Below, piece after piece: positions 7,559-14,593 of a DNA stretch of 16,904 bases (position 1 is the stretch's first letter; every line of letters starts with the position of its first letter). A program made the position numbers and the translations under genes. Source of the DNA: Spirochaetaceae bacterium. GTDB lineage: Bacteria; Spirochaetota; Spirochaetia; Treponematales; Treponemataceae. The stretch is taken from contig JAISVD010000119.1 of assembly GCA_031271875.1 (NCBI GenBank), forward strand, positions 1 through 16,904. The letters are read 5' to 3'. The notes beneath the pieces were generated by a model. The model did not search any database. It saw only the letters and a list, made by a program, of their open reading frames with translations, and was not told the origin of the DNA.

Positions 7559-8608
7559 ACGGATATCCTGCCAAATTCTGTTATATTTATCCAGCCCGAC
7601 CCCGAGGTCTTCCTTTATCTCGCAGTTCACCAGATTCTCCGCACTGTAATGGGGAATGGTTTTCATATACCCGGCTGCGGCGCTGTTGGCTGTAGGGGGA
7701 AAACGAAAATAATCAACAAATTCCGCGTATATCTCCGGGCGGTGGATAAAGTTGATGAATTCCATGGCGAGGTCGTAATTCTTCGCCTTTTTGAGGATAC
7801 ACAGTGAATCGATATACATCGGCCCGCCTTCATCCTGGGGAATAAAGAAATCGACATCCCCCCATTTTGACTCATCGAGCTCCTCAAATACCTGCTCGGC
7901 ATAGCCCTGCACGACCCAGAACTCACCGGAGGAGAAGGACTTTCCTATCCCTTCGGCATCGAATTTGACAAGGTTGGGTTTCCACTGGTTTATGATGAGG
8001 TTTTTCGCCTCCTCAAGCTGCACGTCGTCCAGAGAGTTGACCGAATATCCCAGGTATGCCAGGGCGTCACCGGTGACTTCCCGCATATCGTCCAGCATCG
8101 CCATGCGCCCCTTGAGGTCGGTACGGGCAAAGATGTCCCAGCTGTGTTCATAGTCGCTTACCCGCGTCTTATTGACCGCGATCCCGGCGGCGCCCATGAA
8201 ATAGGGAACGCTGTACTCCATCATGGGATCGTAGGTTGCTTTTTCAAGAACCAGGTCGCTTACATATTGGGAGTTGGGAAACTGCGAGTGGTCGATCTTC
8301 TGGAGCATTCCCTCCTCGATCATGATGGCGACATAATCCTGAGAGGGAACGACGATATCGTAACCGCTGCCGCCCGCCTTGAGCTTGGCGTACATATCCT
8401 CATTGGTTGAATAAAAGTCAAGCACCACCTTTACACCGAATTCCTGTTCAAACTTCTCGATTACCGAGTCCGGGGTATAATAGGTCCAGTTGTAGAAATA
8501 CAGCGTTTTTCCGTCATTTTTTTTGCAGCCGGAAAAGGCAGTAACAAGCAGCAGCGCGCCCAGAACGGACACGACTGCAATGGTCGAATGGAAAATACTT
8601 TTCTTCAT
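7547..8608 (-). CDS. potD: Spermidine/putrescine ABC transporter substrate-binding lipoprotein PotD
   Basis: The 353-residue polyamine-binding component, anchored outside the inner membrane as a lipoprotein. The signal peptide ends VTAFSGC with the lipid cysteine at C28; Phe at -3 is tolerated in spirochaetal lipoboxes. The PotD signature is clear: LYFYNWTYYTPDSVIEKF (36-53), NEDMYAKLKAGGSGYDIVVP (69-88) and YIDSLCILKKAKN (265-277). Against E. coli PotD as I recall it, the acidic amine-binding residues E171 and D257 correspond to E177 and D267, while W255 is Tyr (Y265) and E36 is Tyr (Y43), so preference between putrescine and spermidine may differ. An AGGAGG site lies 8 nt before the ATG. 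The 60-bp gap after potC is AT-rich and holds a TGTTATATA extended -10-like sequence, possibly an extra promoter. Confidence 0.93.
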   Translation of the reverse strand: MKKSIFHSTIAVVSVLGALLLVTAFSGCKKNDGKTLYFYNWTYYTPDSVIEKFEQEFGVKVVLDFYSTNEDMYAKLKAGGSGYDIVVPSQDYVAIMIEEGMLQKIDHSQFPNSQYVSDLVLEKATYDPMMEYSVPYFMGAAGIAVNKTRVSDYEHSWDIFARTDLKGRMAMLDDMREVTGDALAYLGYSVNSLDDVQLEEAKNLIINQWKPNLVKFDAEGIGKSFSSGEFWVVQGYAEQVFEELDESKWGDVDFFIPQDEGGPMYIDSLCILKKAKNYDLAMEFINFIHRPEIYAEFVDYFRFPPTANSAAAGYMKTIPHYSAENLVNCEIKEDLGVGLDKYNRIWQDIRFTQ

Positions 8609-8668
8609 AAAAGGTTCCTCCTGTTTACTAATAGCTGAGCTACTATATACAAATATATAACATGCGGT

Positions 8669-9538
8669 TTATTTTGCCGCCGCTATGTTTTTAAGGAATT
8701 TTCTCAGTGCGAAGGCGATAAGCACTGTAGCGAGGATCATAACGAACGAAAGGGCGTTGATAACCGGTGAAACCCCAAAGCGTATCATGGAATAAACATA
8801 TATAGGGAGCGTTGCGGAACCGGGCCCGGATACGAAAAAGGTTATAACAAAATCCTCAAGGGACATGGTCATGGCAATGAGAAAACCCGACAGGATACCG
8901 GGCATGATGGCCGGGAGGAGCACCCGGAACATGGTCTGCCGTTCGGTCGCCCCCAAATCGTAGGCCGCTTCGATTATGGAATAATCAAACTCGTCCAGAC
9001 GGGCAAGCACCAGAAGAAACACAAAGGGCAGACAGAATGTGGTATGGGCCGTAAAAATCGTAAACAGCCCCAGGGGTATCTTTACGGCGGCAAAGAAGAT
9101 CAGCATGGAGATACCGATGATAACCTCAGGGAGTATCATAGGAAGGAAACTGACCGTCTGTATGTACATCTTCCCCTTGAATTTATACCAGTTGACACCT
9201 ATAGCGGCCAGAGTCCCCAGTACCGTCGCGACAGCGCCGGAGGTGACAGCGACTATTACGCTGTTCCCCAGGGCCCGCCAGAGTTCGGAGGATGAAAAAA
9301 GCAGGGACTTGTACCAGACAAGGGAAAACCCGGTAAAATCAGACCCTTTTGACGGATTGAACGAATACAGTACAACCACAAACAGGGGCAGAAAGAGAAA
9401 GAGATAGGTCCCCAGAAGAATGACAAACGAAAATGATGCCCGCCGCTGGAACGTCCGCCGGGCGTGGCGGGAGGGCTCCGAATTCGGCTTTCGCCCGTTT
9501 ATGCGGGCAACAAGTTTACGAAAAGGGCTGTGTTCCAT
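8669..9538 (-). CDS. potC: Spermidine/putrescine ABC transporter permease PotC
   Basis: A 289-residue inner-membrane permease. TM1 is at about 37-60 (SFVILLGTYLFLFLPLFVVV), and several further helices follow. The EAA loop that docks on the ATPase is EAAYDLGATERQTMFRVLLP (190-209). The N-terminal 35 residues are an unusually long, Arg-rich cytoplasmic tail (HARRTFQRRA) compared with the short one of E. coli PotC, by my memory of that protein. The ATG lies 2 bp after the potB stop, with AGAGGAG about 10 nt upstream inside potB, so translation is coupled. It forms the pore with PotB. Confidence 0.93.
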   Translation of the reverse strand: MEHSPFRKLVARINGRKPNSEPSRHARRTFQRRASFSFVILLGTYLFLFLPLFVVVLYSFNPSKGSDFTGFSLVWYKSLLFSSSELWRALGNSVIVAVTSGAVATVLGTLAAIGVNWYKFKGKMYIQTVSFLPMILPEVIIGISMLIFFAAVKIPLGLFTIFTAHTTFCLPFVFLLVLARLDEFDYSIIEAAYDLGATERQTMFRVLLPAIMPGILSGFLIAMTMSLEDFVITFFVSGPGSATLPIYVYSMIRFGVSPVINALSFVMILATVLIAFALRKFLKNIAAAK

Positions 9539-9540
9539 AA

Positions 9541-10491
9541 TCAGGCGTCTCCTCTCTTACCGGAACCATTTCCGCCGGGCATCTCCCGGAGACCGTGCGC
9601 ATCCTTAAGGGATGCCGCCTCCTTTTTCGAGGCAGCCATCATCCACAGCACACCTGCGGTACTGATTACGGTAATGATCATGGAAAATGCTGAAGCGAGG
9701 GGCCAGTTCCGCAGCCGGATCTGATCGACGATAATATTTCCTATCATATAGGAATCCTTGCCCCCCACCAGTAACGGTACTGTATAGGCGCCGAATATAG
9801 GTATAAAAGTGAATACAAAGGCCGTCAGGATACCGCTTTTGATGTTCGGCATCAGTATCTTCATCATCGCCTGAAACTTGGTCGCTCCCAGATCGCGTCC
9901 GGCCTCAAGCAGGGAAAAATCAAATTTGTCGATAGCCGTAAAAATGGGGAGGATCGCGTAGGGGAGGTACATATATACCAGTACCAGAATAATAGCCTGC
10001 TGGTTGTACAGCAGCTGCGCGTAATCATCCACCAGTCCCAGAGTGCGGAGGAAGCTGTTGATAAACCCCTCATTTCCCAGTATGGACATCCAGGCGTATA
10101 TCCTGATAAGGGAATTCGTCCAGAAGGGGATGATCACGAGGAAAAGGAGCACCGTCTGATGGCGGCTCTTGGCCATGGCATATCCGCAGGGAAGCGCCAG
10201 CAAAATTGTGATCAGCGTTGAAACAGCGGTAACCCAGAGAGTCCGCAGCAGTACAATCCCATAACTGGGGTTGAACATCTGCCGGTACGCTTCCAGGGAA
10301 AAACGGAACACCACGCCGCCCCGTATCCCTTTTTCAAGAAAACTATAGAGTATGATAATCAGTAACGGAACAACGAAAAAGAGGGTAAACCAGGCGCCCA
10401 TGGGCCACGCATAGGCGGCGCCGAGGCGTTTCCGCCCCCGGAGTCCCGATTCCTGTCTGAAAGAGGACTCTTTCTTTCCGGCGCCGCTCAT
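9541..10491 (-). CDS. potB: Spermidine/putrescine ABC transporter permease PotB
   Basis: A 316-residue inner-membrane permease, partner of PotC. TM1 is at about 31-52 (MGAWFTLFFVVPLLIIILYS). The block IIPFWTNSLIRIYAWMSILG (120-139) is a PotB hallmark. The EAA loop is EAGRDLGATKFQAMMKILMP (196-215). The ATG overlaps the potA stop by 4 bp (ATGA), so it is translated with potA. The tail after the last helix (about 288-316) is Lys/Ala/Gly-rich and probably disordered. Confidence 0.94.
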   Translation of the reverse strand: MSGAGKKESSFRQESGLRGRKRLGAAYAWPMGAWFTLFFVVPLLIIILYSFLEKGIRGGVVFRFSLEAYRQMFNPSYGIVLLRTLWVTAVSTLITILLALPCGYAMAKSRHQTVLLFLVIIPFWTNSLIRIYAWMSILGNEGFINSFLRTLGLVDDYAQLLYNQQAIILVLVYMYLPYAILPIFTAIDKFDFSLLEAGRDLGATKFQAMMKILMPNIKSGILTAFVFTFIPIFGAYTVPLLVGGKDSYMIGNIIVDQIRLRNWPLASAFSMIITVISTAGVLWMMAASKKEAASLKDAHGLREMPGGNGSGKRGDA

Positions 10492-11630
10492 TGGGCTATA
10501 TCCTCAACAATATAACCGTCATTGGCGCTCCAGGAAACATATACCCGATCCTTCCAGCTTATCTCCGGTCCGTCATCGAGATAGTTGGTATGCTGCTTGA
10601 ATACCTTCAACAATACTCCGCTGTCCAGGCGCACATAGAATTTCGACTGGAAACCGGAGTAGATCGGTTCCTCGACCACACCGGAAAAGATATTGATGTT
10701 GCTTTTGCGGGTTACCGGTTCCTCCAGGGTAATCCGGATTTTTTCGGGGCGGACGGTAAAACTCACCCGCTGGCCTATCTGGGTCCGCTCGTAATCGGTA
10801 ACCTTTATCTCTTTTCCGAGTTCGGGAATATCGAGGTTAACCATATATTCCTCGTCCTTTCCCTCCTCCACCGGATAGGGCTCGCACTGGACGACCCGGG
10901 CGTCAAAGAGGTTTGTCTCACCGATAAAGCTGGCTACAAATTCCGTGGCAGGGCTTTCATAAATCTCGAAAGGGCTGCCCACCTGGAGTACCTTTCCCTG
11001 GTTCATGACGGCGATCCTGTCGGAAACCGAGAGCGCTTCGGACTGGTCGTGGGTGACATAAATGAAGGTAATGCCTATCTTGTCATGCAGGGTGTCAAGT
11101 TCCACCAGCAGGTTTGACCGCAGCTTCGCGTCCAGCGCGGAAAGGGGTTCATCCAGAAGGAGGATACTCGGCTCATCTATGAGGGCTCGGGCGATGGCGA
11201 CGCGCTGCCGCTGTCCGCCGGAAAGCTGGTTCGGTTTTTTGTTGATATGACCGTCAAGCTGTACAAGGTGCAGGTATTCGAGTACCCTGCGATCCAGCTC
11301 CTGCCTGCCAACCTTTTTCAGGCGCAGGGGGAATGCGACATTTTCATACACTGAAAGGTGCGGAAAAAGCGCGTAATTCTGGAAAACCGTGTTGGAGGGA
11401 CGCTTGTCCGCTGTCAGCGCGATAATCTCCTGGCTGTCAAAAAAAACTGTCCCCGAATCGGGGTATTCGAATCCCGCGATAATCCGCAGCAGGGTGGTTT
11501 TTCCGCAGCCTGACGGTCCGAGGAGTGAGAAAAATTCACCCTTCTCGATTTTAAAACTGACGTCATTCAGTGCATGAAATGAGCCAAAAGATTTTGACAC
11601 ATTTTCAATTGAAACAGTACTACCTTTCAA
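10488..11630 (-). CDS. potA: Spermidine/putrescine ABC transporter ATPase PotA
   Basis: The 380-residue ATPase that drives the PotBC permeases. Walker A GPSGCGKT (38-45), Q-loop Q84 (VFQNYALFPH), signature LSGGQRQRVAIARAL (136-150), Walker B ILLLDE (156-161), D-loop SALD and switch H194 (THDQSEAL) are all intact. Residues about 240-380 are the TOBE-type regulatory domain. The start codon is TTG at 11630-11628; no ATG or GTG lies nearby in frame before the conserved SIENVSKSFG strand, and AGGAGG lies 11 nt upstream, a longer spacing than usual. That site can pair with CUCCU just before it in the message. First gene of potABCD. Confidence 0.95.
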   Translation of the reverse strand: MKGSTVSIENVSKSFGSFHALNDVSFKIEKGEFFSLLGPSGCGKTTLLRIIAGFEYPDSGTVFFDSQEIIALTADKRPSNTVFQNYALFPHLSVYENVAFPLRLKKVGRQELDRRVLEYLHLVQLDGHINKKPNQLSGGQRQRVAIARALIDEPSILLLDEPLSALDAKLRSNLLVELDTLHDKIGITFIYVTHDQSEALSVSDRIAVMNQGKVLQVGSPFEIYESPATEFVASFIGETNLFDARVVQCEPYPVEEGKDEEYMVNLDIPELGKEIKVTDYERTQIGQRVSFTVRPEKIRITLEEPVTRKSNINIFSGVVEEPIYSGFQSKFYVRLDSGVLLKVFKQHTNYLDDGPEISWKDRVYVSWSANDGYIVEDIAQ

Positions 11631-11640
11631 TCTGTTCTGA

Positions 11641-11660
11641 TCCTCCTCTGTATAGGAGAA
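11641..11660 (-). promoter_or_regulatory. Hairpin masking the potA Shine-Dalgarno
   Basis: In the message UUCUCCU (11660-11654) pairs with AGGAGGA (11647-11641) across a 6-nt loop AUACAG: seven pairs, one of them U-G. The right arm is the AGGAGG ribosome site of the TTG-started potA gene. When folded the site is blocked, so translation could be controlled by structure. Pairing is visible; regulation is inferred. Confidence 0.5.
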
Positions 11661-11820
11661 ATATCACCCGAAAAAACGGGCGGGCAATCAACACCCAAGC
11701 AGGACAACTCCGCTATAAGCGGATGGTCCCTGGAACCGAAAAACCACAGATTTTGAACGGTTCTTACTGTGTAAGAAGCACATTGGAGAAAAATGCCGAT
11801 ATTGTCAATAGGATTTTCAT

Positions 11821-11865
11821 TACAATATGTCAAAACATTCACTGTTTTGACATATTGTATTTTTT
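11821..11865 (+). repeat. Perfect 17-bp inverted repeat with T6 tail
   Basis: TACAATATGTCAAAACA (11821-11837), loop TTCAC (11838-11842), and the exact reverse complement (11843-11859), followed by TTTTTT (11860-11865). Read on the plus strand this is a stem with a U-tract, as in an intrinsic terminator, but no plus-strand gene lies upstream; it would stop transcripts running from the pot leader into the reductase gene as antisense. The inner stem and loop match the two other hairpins at 13143 and 14594. Confidence 0.75.
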
Positions 11866-11921
11866 GGCAATACCGGGAATATTCCGCCCATTTCCGGCAG
11901 TACGGTTTCAATACACAAGGT

Positions 11922-13112
11922 TCAGTTTTTCCCTCCCCCGGCTCCGGAGAGCGCCCTATGGGCTTCGGCAAGCATTTCGGGGATGGGTATCCGCTGGGGA
12001 CACTTGCTGACACAGACCCCGCAGGAGACGCAGCGGTCTGCTCCCCGGCCCTCCTTCATGAGGGTATTCACATACCACTCCGAATGCCAGGAAGCCCCGC
12101 CGCTTACCGGTTCCCGATCCATATCTCCCCGCATGGAACAGATGTTATACTCGTTGAATACATCGTGGATCGAGACCCCCTGAGGACAGGGCATACAGTA
12201 TTTACAGGCTGTGCAGGGGGTCTTCATCTTGCTGCGGAACCATTGGGCGGCCCTCTCCACCACGGCAAGCTCCGGTGAAGGCAGACTGTTCGGCTTCCCC
12301 GCAGAAGCGGCGGCGCAGTTGAGCGTAACCTGTTCCATAGTATTCATGCCCGAAAGCGCGGTGGTTATCTCCTGGTACTCCCACACATACCGGAGCGCCC
12401 ATTCGGCGGGGATCCGGGGTTTTTCCGCAGCGGAAAAGATATCGAGTACCTCTTTCGGAGGGGACGCGAGGAGCCCGCCCCTCAGGGGTTCCATGGAGAT
12501 GACCCCGAGCTGCCGAGAGGCGGCGTACCGGAGCCCCTCCAGCCCCGCCTGATACCGGGTATCCAGATAATTGAACTGGAGCTGGGTAAATTCCCAGCCG
12601 TCATATTCATCAACAATCTTTTTGAATATATCAAGGGAGTGGTGGAAGGAGAATCCGATATACCGTATCTTTCCCGCCTTCCGCGCCCGCTCGATAGCCT
12701 TGAGGCCATTAAACCGCAGAACCTTCTCCCAGTTTTCACCGCTCAGGGCGTGAAAGAGATAAAAATCGATGTAATCCGTCTGGAGCCGTTCAAGCTGCTC
12801 GTTGAGGATGCGGTCCCAGTCAGCTTCGGATTTGACCAGCCACACCGGGCTTTTGTCGGCGATATACACCCTGTCCCGGATACCGAGCTTTTTAAGCGCC
12901 GCCCCCAGCACCCGTTCGCTGCTCCCCTCGTGATACGGATAGGCGGTATCGAAATAGTTCACCCCCTGGTCAAAGGCAAGCCTGAAAAGCTGTTCCGACA
13001 GTTCCCGATCGATGTCTGAATACACATTATTGACAACCGGAAGACGCATACAGCCGAAACCAAGATTTGACACCTGTACATCAGGGATTTTGGGAAAGGT
13101 CCGGTAAAGCAT
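11922..13112 (-). CDS. Aldo/keto reductase with two C-terminal [4Fe-4S] motifs
   Basis: A 396-residue cytoplasmic oxidoreductase of the AKR-ferredoxin fusion type. The AKR barrel spans about 1-290: DTAYPYHEGSSE (55-66) with D55 and the catalytic Tyr (Y60 by the usual spacing), K87 in ADKSPVW, and H121 in YLFHAL. A first cluster motif C300-x2-C303-x2-C306-x2-C309-P lies in the region 299-310, and a second, C361-x2-C364-x2-C367-x3-C371-P, at 361-372. The pair suggests electron transfer to or from ferredoxin-like partners rather than, or in addition to, NADPH. The substrate is unknown. AGAGGAG lies 5 nt before the ATG. A TATAAT lies at 13138-13133 without a good -35, and azlD ends 74 bp upstream on the same strand. 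Confidence 0.9.
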   Translation of the reverse strand: MLYRTFPKIPDVQVSNLGFGCMRLPVVNNVYSDIDRELSEQLFRLAFDQGVNYFDTAYPYHEGSSERVLGAALKKLGIRDRVYIADKSPVWLVKSEADWDRILNEQLERLQTDYIDFYLFHALSGENWEKVLRFNGLKAIERARKAGKIRYIGFSFHHSLDIFKKIVDEYDGWEFTQLQFNYLDTRYQAGLEGLRYAASRQLGVISMEPLRGGLLASPPKEVLDIFSAAEKPRIPAEWALRYVWEYQEITTALSGMNTMEQVTLNCAAASAGKPNSLPSPELAVVERAAQWFRSKMKTPCTACKYCMPCPQGVSIHDVFNEYNICSMRGDMDREPVSGGASWHSEWYVNTLMKEGRGADRCVSCGVCVSKCPQRIPIPEMLAEAHRALSGAGGGKN

Positions 13113-13132
13113 AAAAACTCCTCTTCAATTTA

Positions 13133-13138
13133 ATTATA
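13133..13138 (-). promoter_or_regulatory. Possible -10 box of the aldo/keto reductase gene
   Basis: TATAAT on the minus strand, with about 14 nt from the expected start of transcription to the ATG, enough to keep the AGAGGAG site. At the normal -35 distance there is only GAGAAA, which is the loop of the hairpin at 13143-13175, so the promoter would be weak or need an activator. Confidence 0.3.
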
Positions 13139-13142
13139 AGGG

Positions 13143-13175
13143 GCAAGTGCAAAACTTTCTCAGTTTTGCACTTGC
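13143..13175 (+). repeat. Dispersed hairpin repeat, copy 1 (14-bp stem)
   Basis: GCAAGTGCAAAACT (13143-13156), loop TTCTC, and AGTTTTGCACTTGC (13162-13175) form a perfect 14-bp stem. It starts 11 nt after the azlD stop and has no T-tract in either direction. The inner part, GCAAAACT, TTCTC, AGTTTTGC, is identical to the copy at 14598-14618, while the outer stem differs but stays paired. Confidence 0.85.
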
Positions 13176-13186
13176 GACCATAGATG

Positions 13187-13513
13187 TCATAATACACGTA
13201 TAAGTACCATATATAGGATCGTACCGCCGAAGATGCTCAGCATGGCATTTTTCCTCCAGAGGTGTACCGCCGTTACAAACAGCAGCGCCGCCAGTTCGGG
13301 TACGCCGTAGGGAGCGGAGGTAAATGAAACCGATTTGAGGCAGTATACCACAAGTACCGCCATAATCATCGGAGGAATATATTTCTCGATAAAAAGCAGA
13401 ATCCCCGGAGGCTTGTGCCGGGAAAAAAGCACAAAGGGAAAGGCCCTGGTGGCGAATATGATAAGGGCCATAAACACAACGGATAAAAGCGTACGGTCCA
13501 GCGGAGCCATCAT
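13187..13513 (-). CDS. azlD: AzlD family branched-chain amino acid exporter small subunit
   Basis: A 108-residue membrane protein with about three to four helices. FATRAFPFVLF (20-30) and KYIPPMIMAVLVVYCLK (44-60) match the AzlD family (PF05437), whose members work with AzlC to export branched-chain amino acids. The ATG overlaps the azlC stop by 4 bp (ATGA), so the two are co-translated. A second ATG follows at once and could be used instead. Confidence 0.88.
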   Translation of the reverse strand: MMAPLDRTLLSVVFMALIIFATRAFPFVLFSRHKPPGILLFIEKYIPPMIMAVLVVYCLKSVSFTSAPYGVPELAALLFVTAVHLWRKNAMLSIFGGTILYMVLIRVL

Positions 13514-14217
13514 GATTCAGCCCTCTCCCGGCTTTCGCCGCGGGAAACCGCCCCGTGGAACAGCGCGAGGCAGGCAATCCCCATGGCAAGGGCCGCGATA
13601 AGCATATGCCCCGGACCGAAAGCCAGCAGCGCTGCGATCCCGCAGCAGATGCCGATCACAGCGGACATTCTGTTTTCCCTCTTTTGCAGCTGATCCATGA
13701 GCAGCACAACGAAAAGCGCTGTCAGCGCGAAATCGATCCCCTCCAGCGGGAACGGGATAAGGGTCCCCACAACGGCGCCGATAACCGTCCCGGTTATCCA
13801 GTAGAGGTGATCGAACAGGGCGACGAGCCCGTAGAAACTCCCCGGATCAGAACCCGGCGGAGGTTCACAGCCGGTCATCAGGGCATAGGTTTCATCGGTA
13901 AGGGCAAATATGAGATAGGGCTTCCACCTTCCCGTTCCCTTAAAGGGGTTTATCAGGGAGAGTCCGTAAATGATATGGCGGATATTCACCAGCAGGGTGG
14001 TAACCAGCAGCGTGGAAAGGGAGGCCCCCGCAGAAAACAGCCCGATAGCCATATACTGCCCCGCCCCGGCGTACATCAGAATGCTCATAACCGGAGCAAG
14101 CCACCAGGGATACCCGGCCTTTACAACCAAAAGACCAAAGGGGATTCCTATGGCAAGATATCCGAACAGCACCGGAATGGTAATTTTAAATGCCCGTAAT
14201 GCAATGGAGCGGTTCAT
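13510..14217 (-). CDS. azlC: AzlC family branched-chain amino acid exporter large subunit
   Basis: A 235-residue inner-membrane protein. Family marks are YAGAGQYMAIGLF (49-61), TLLVNIRHIIYGLSL (74-88) and ALTDETYAL (105-113), as in PF03591. With AzlD it should export branched-chain amino acids or analogues. The tail after the last helix is short and charged (SRGESRERAES). The ATG has no clear ribosome site; an extended -10 (TGATATACT) ends only 9 nt before it, so the message would be almost leaderless. It is transcribed away from the small membrane protein gene at 14352. Confidence 0.9.
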   Translation of the reverse strand: MNRSIALRAFKITIPVLFGYLAIGIPFGLLVVKAGYPWWLAPVMSILMYAGAGQYMAIGLFSAGASLSTLLVTTLLVNIRHIIYGLSLINPFKGTGRWKPYLIFALTDETYALMTGCEPPPGSDPGSFYGLVALFDHLYWITGTVIGAVVGTLIPFPLEGIDFALTALFVVLLMDQLQKRENRMSAVIGICCGIAALLAFGPGHMLIAALAMGIACLALFHGAVSRGESRERAES

Positions 14218-14226
14218 AACGGCAGA

Positions 14227-14232
14227 AGTATA
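14227..14232 (-). promoter_or_regulatory. Extended -10 promoter element of azlCD
   Basis: On the minus strand TGATATACT: TGn directly before TATACT (14232-14227). No good -35 is seen, which is acceptable for extended -10 promoters. The expected start lies about 3 nt before the azlC ATG. Confidence 0.45.
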
Positions 14233-14291
14233 TCAGGAATCGCTGAATAAGTCTCGATGCATAAATCAGTTTTTACCTCAGTATTTTTTTA

Positions 14292-14319
14292 TTGACCAGA
14301 GTCATAAAATATGTAAAAC
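14292..14319 (+). promoter_or_regulatory. Possible promoter of the small membrane protein gene
   Basis: TTGACC (14292-14297), 16 bp, TAAAAC (14314-14319): good -35, modest -10. Transcription would start near 14326, leaving a leader of about 25 nt that includes the AGGAGG site. Confidence 0.35.
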
Positions 14320-14351
14320 TATACATAAAGGGAAACTCAGGAGGCTTTTAA

Positions 14352-14585
14352 ATGGTTGCTCTGATTATTGGTATTCTGCTCATCGCGTTTACTGTATTTT
14401 CCGCCCTTCCGGCAGGTCTCAATTGGGGCGGGGAGATCATCCTCTTTCTCCAGGGGTGCGCCCCTGTTCTTGCGGCATTCATCGGTCTCATAGCCGTTTT
14501 TATCGGAATTGCCGACATAAAAGACAAGAAAGAGGCTAAAAAAGAGGAAGCCGCCGTAAAAGCGCAGGAAACAAAAACCGAATAA
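14352..14585 (+). CDS. Small two-helix membrane protein with Lys/Glu-rich tail
   Basis: A 77-residue protein, family not recognised. Residues 2-19 (VALIIGILLIAFTVFSAL) and about 36-54 (CAPVLAAFIGLIAVFIGIA) are membrane helices; 55-77 is a charged tail of Lys, Glu and Ala ending ETKTE, presumably cytoplasmic. The perfect AGGAGG with 7-nt spacing to the ATG argues strongly that it is translated. It stands alone between divergent azlCD and the ribosomal-protein operon, and a hairpin repeat begins 8 nt after its stop. Function is unknown. Confidence 0.8.
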   Translation: MVALIIGILLIAFTVFSALPAGLNWGGEIILFLQGCAPVLAAFIGLIAVFIGIADIKDKKEAKKEEAAVKAQETKTE

Positions 14586-14593
14586 CCTGAGTT

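Larger units (their letters stand above)
11631..11921 (-). promoter_or_regulatory. Leader and promoter region of potABCD, rich in inverted repeats
   Basis: A 291-bp gene-free stretch. It holds, in the direction of potA transcription: a GGAATATTCC palindrome (11876-11885); a perfect 17-bp inverted repeat (11821-11859); a possible promoter with TTGACA (11851-11846) in that repeat, 17 bp, then a poor TATTGA (11828-11823); an inverted repeat TTCTTAC/GTAAGAA (11761-11777); TCCGCT/AGCGGA (11709-11723); CCCG-T6-CGGG (11680-11667); and a hairpin covering the potA ribosome site (11660-11641). The promoter call is weak. An ORF across this region in the minus strand is not supported by codon pattern or a ribosome site. 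Confidence 0.45.

Noticed and set aside
8632..8642. TAGCTGAGCTA inverted repeat between potC and potD
   Set aside because: Its arms are too close for a stable hairpin and the sequence is short enough to arise by chance.
11455..11480. tRNA-like T-arm (GGGTATTCGAATCCC)
   Set aside because: It lies inside the Walker A region of potA, and no acceptor, D or anticodon arm can be built around it.
11627..12013. 128-codon minus-strand and 146/161-codon plus-strand ORFs across the potA leader
   Set aside because: They run through the inverted repeats and into the reductase gene in other frames, without ribosome sites or family motifs.
13555..14199. 214-codon plus-strand ORF opposite azlC
   Set aside because: Antisense shadow of a clear AzlC protein; rich in His, Gln and Arg with no structure to support it.
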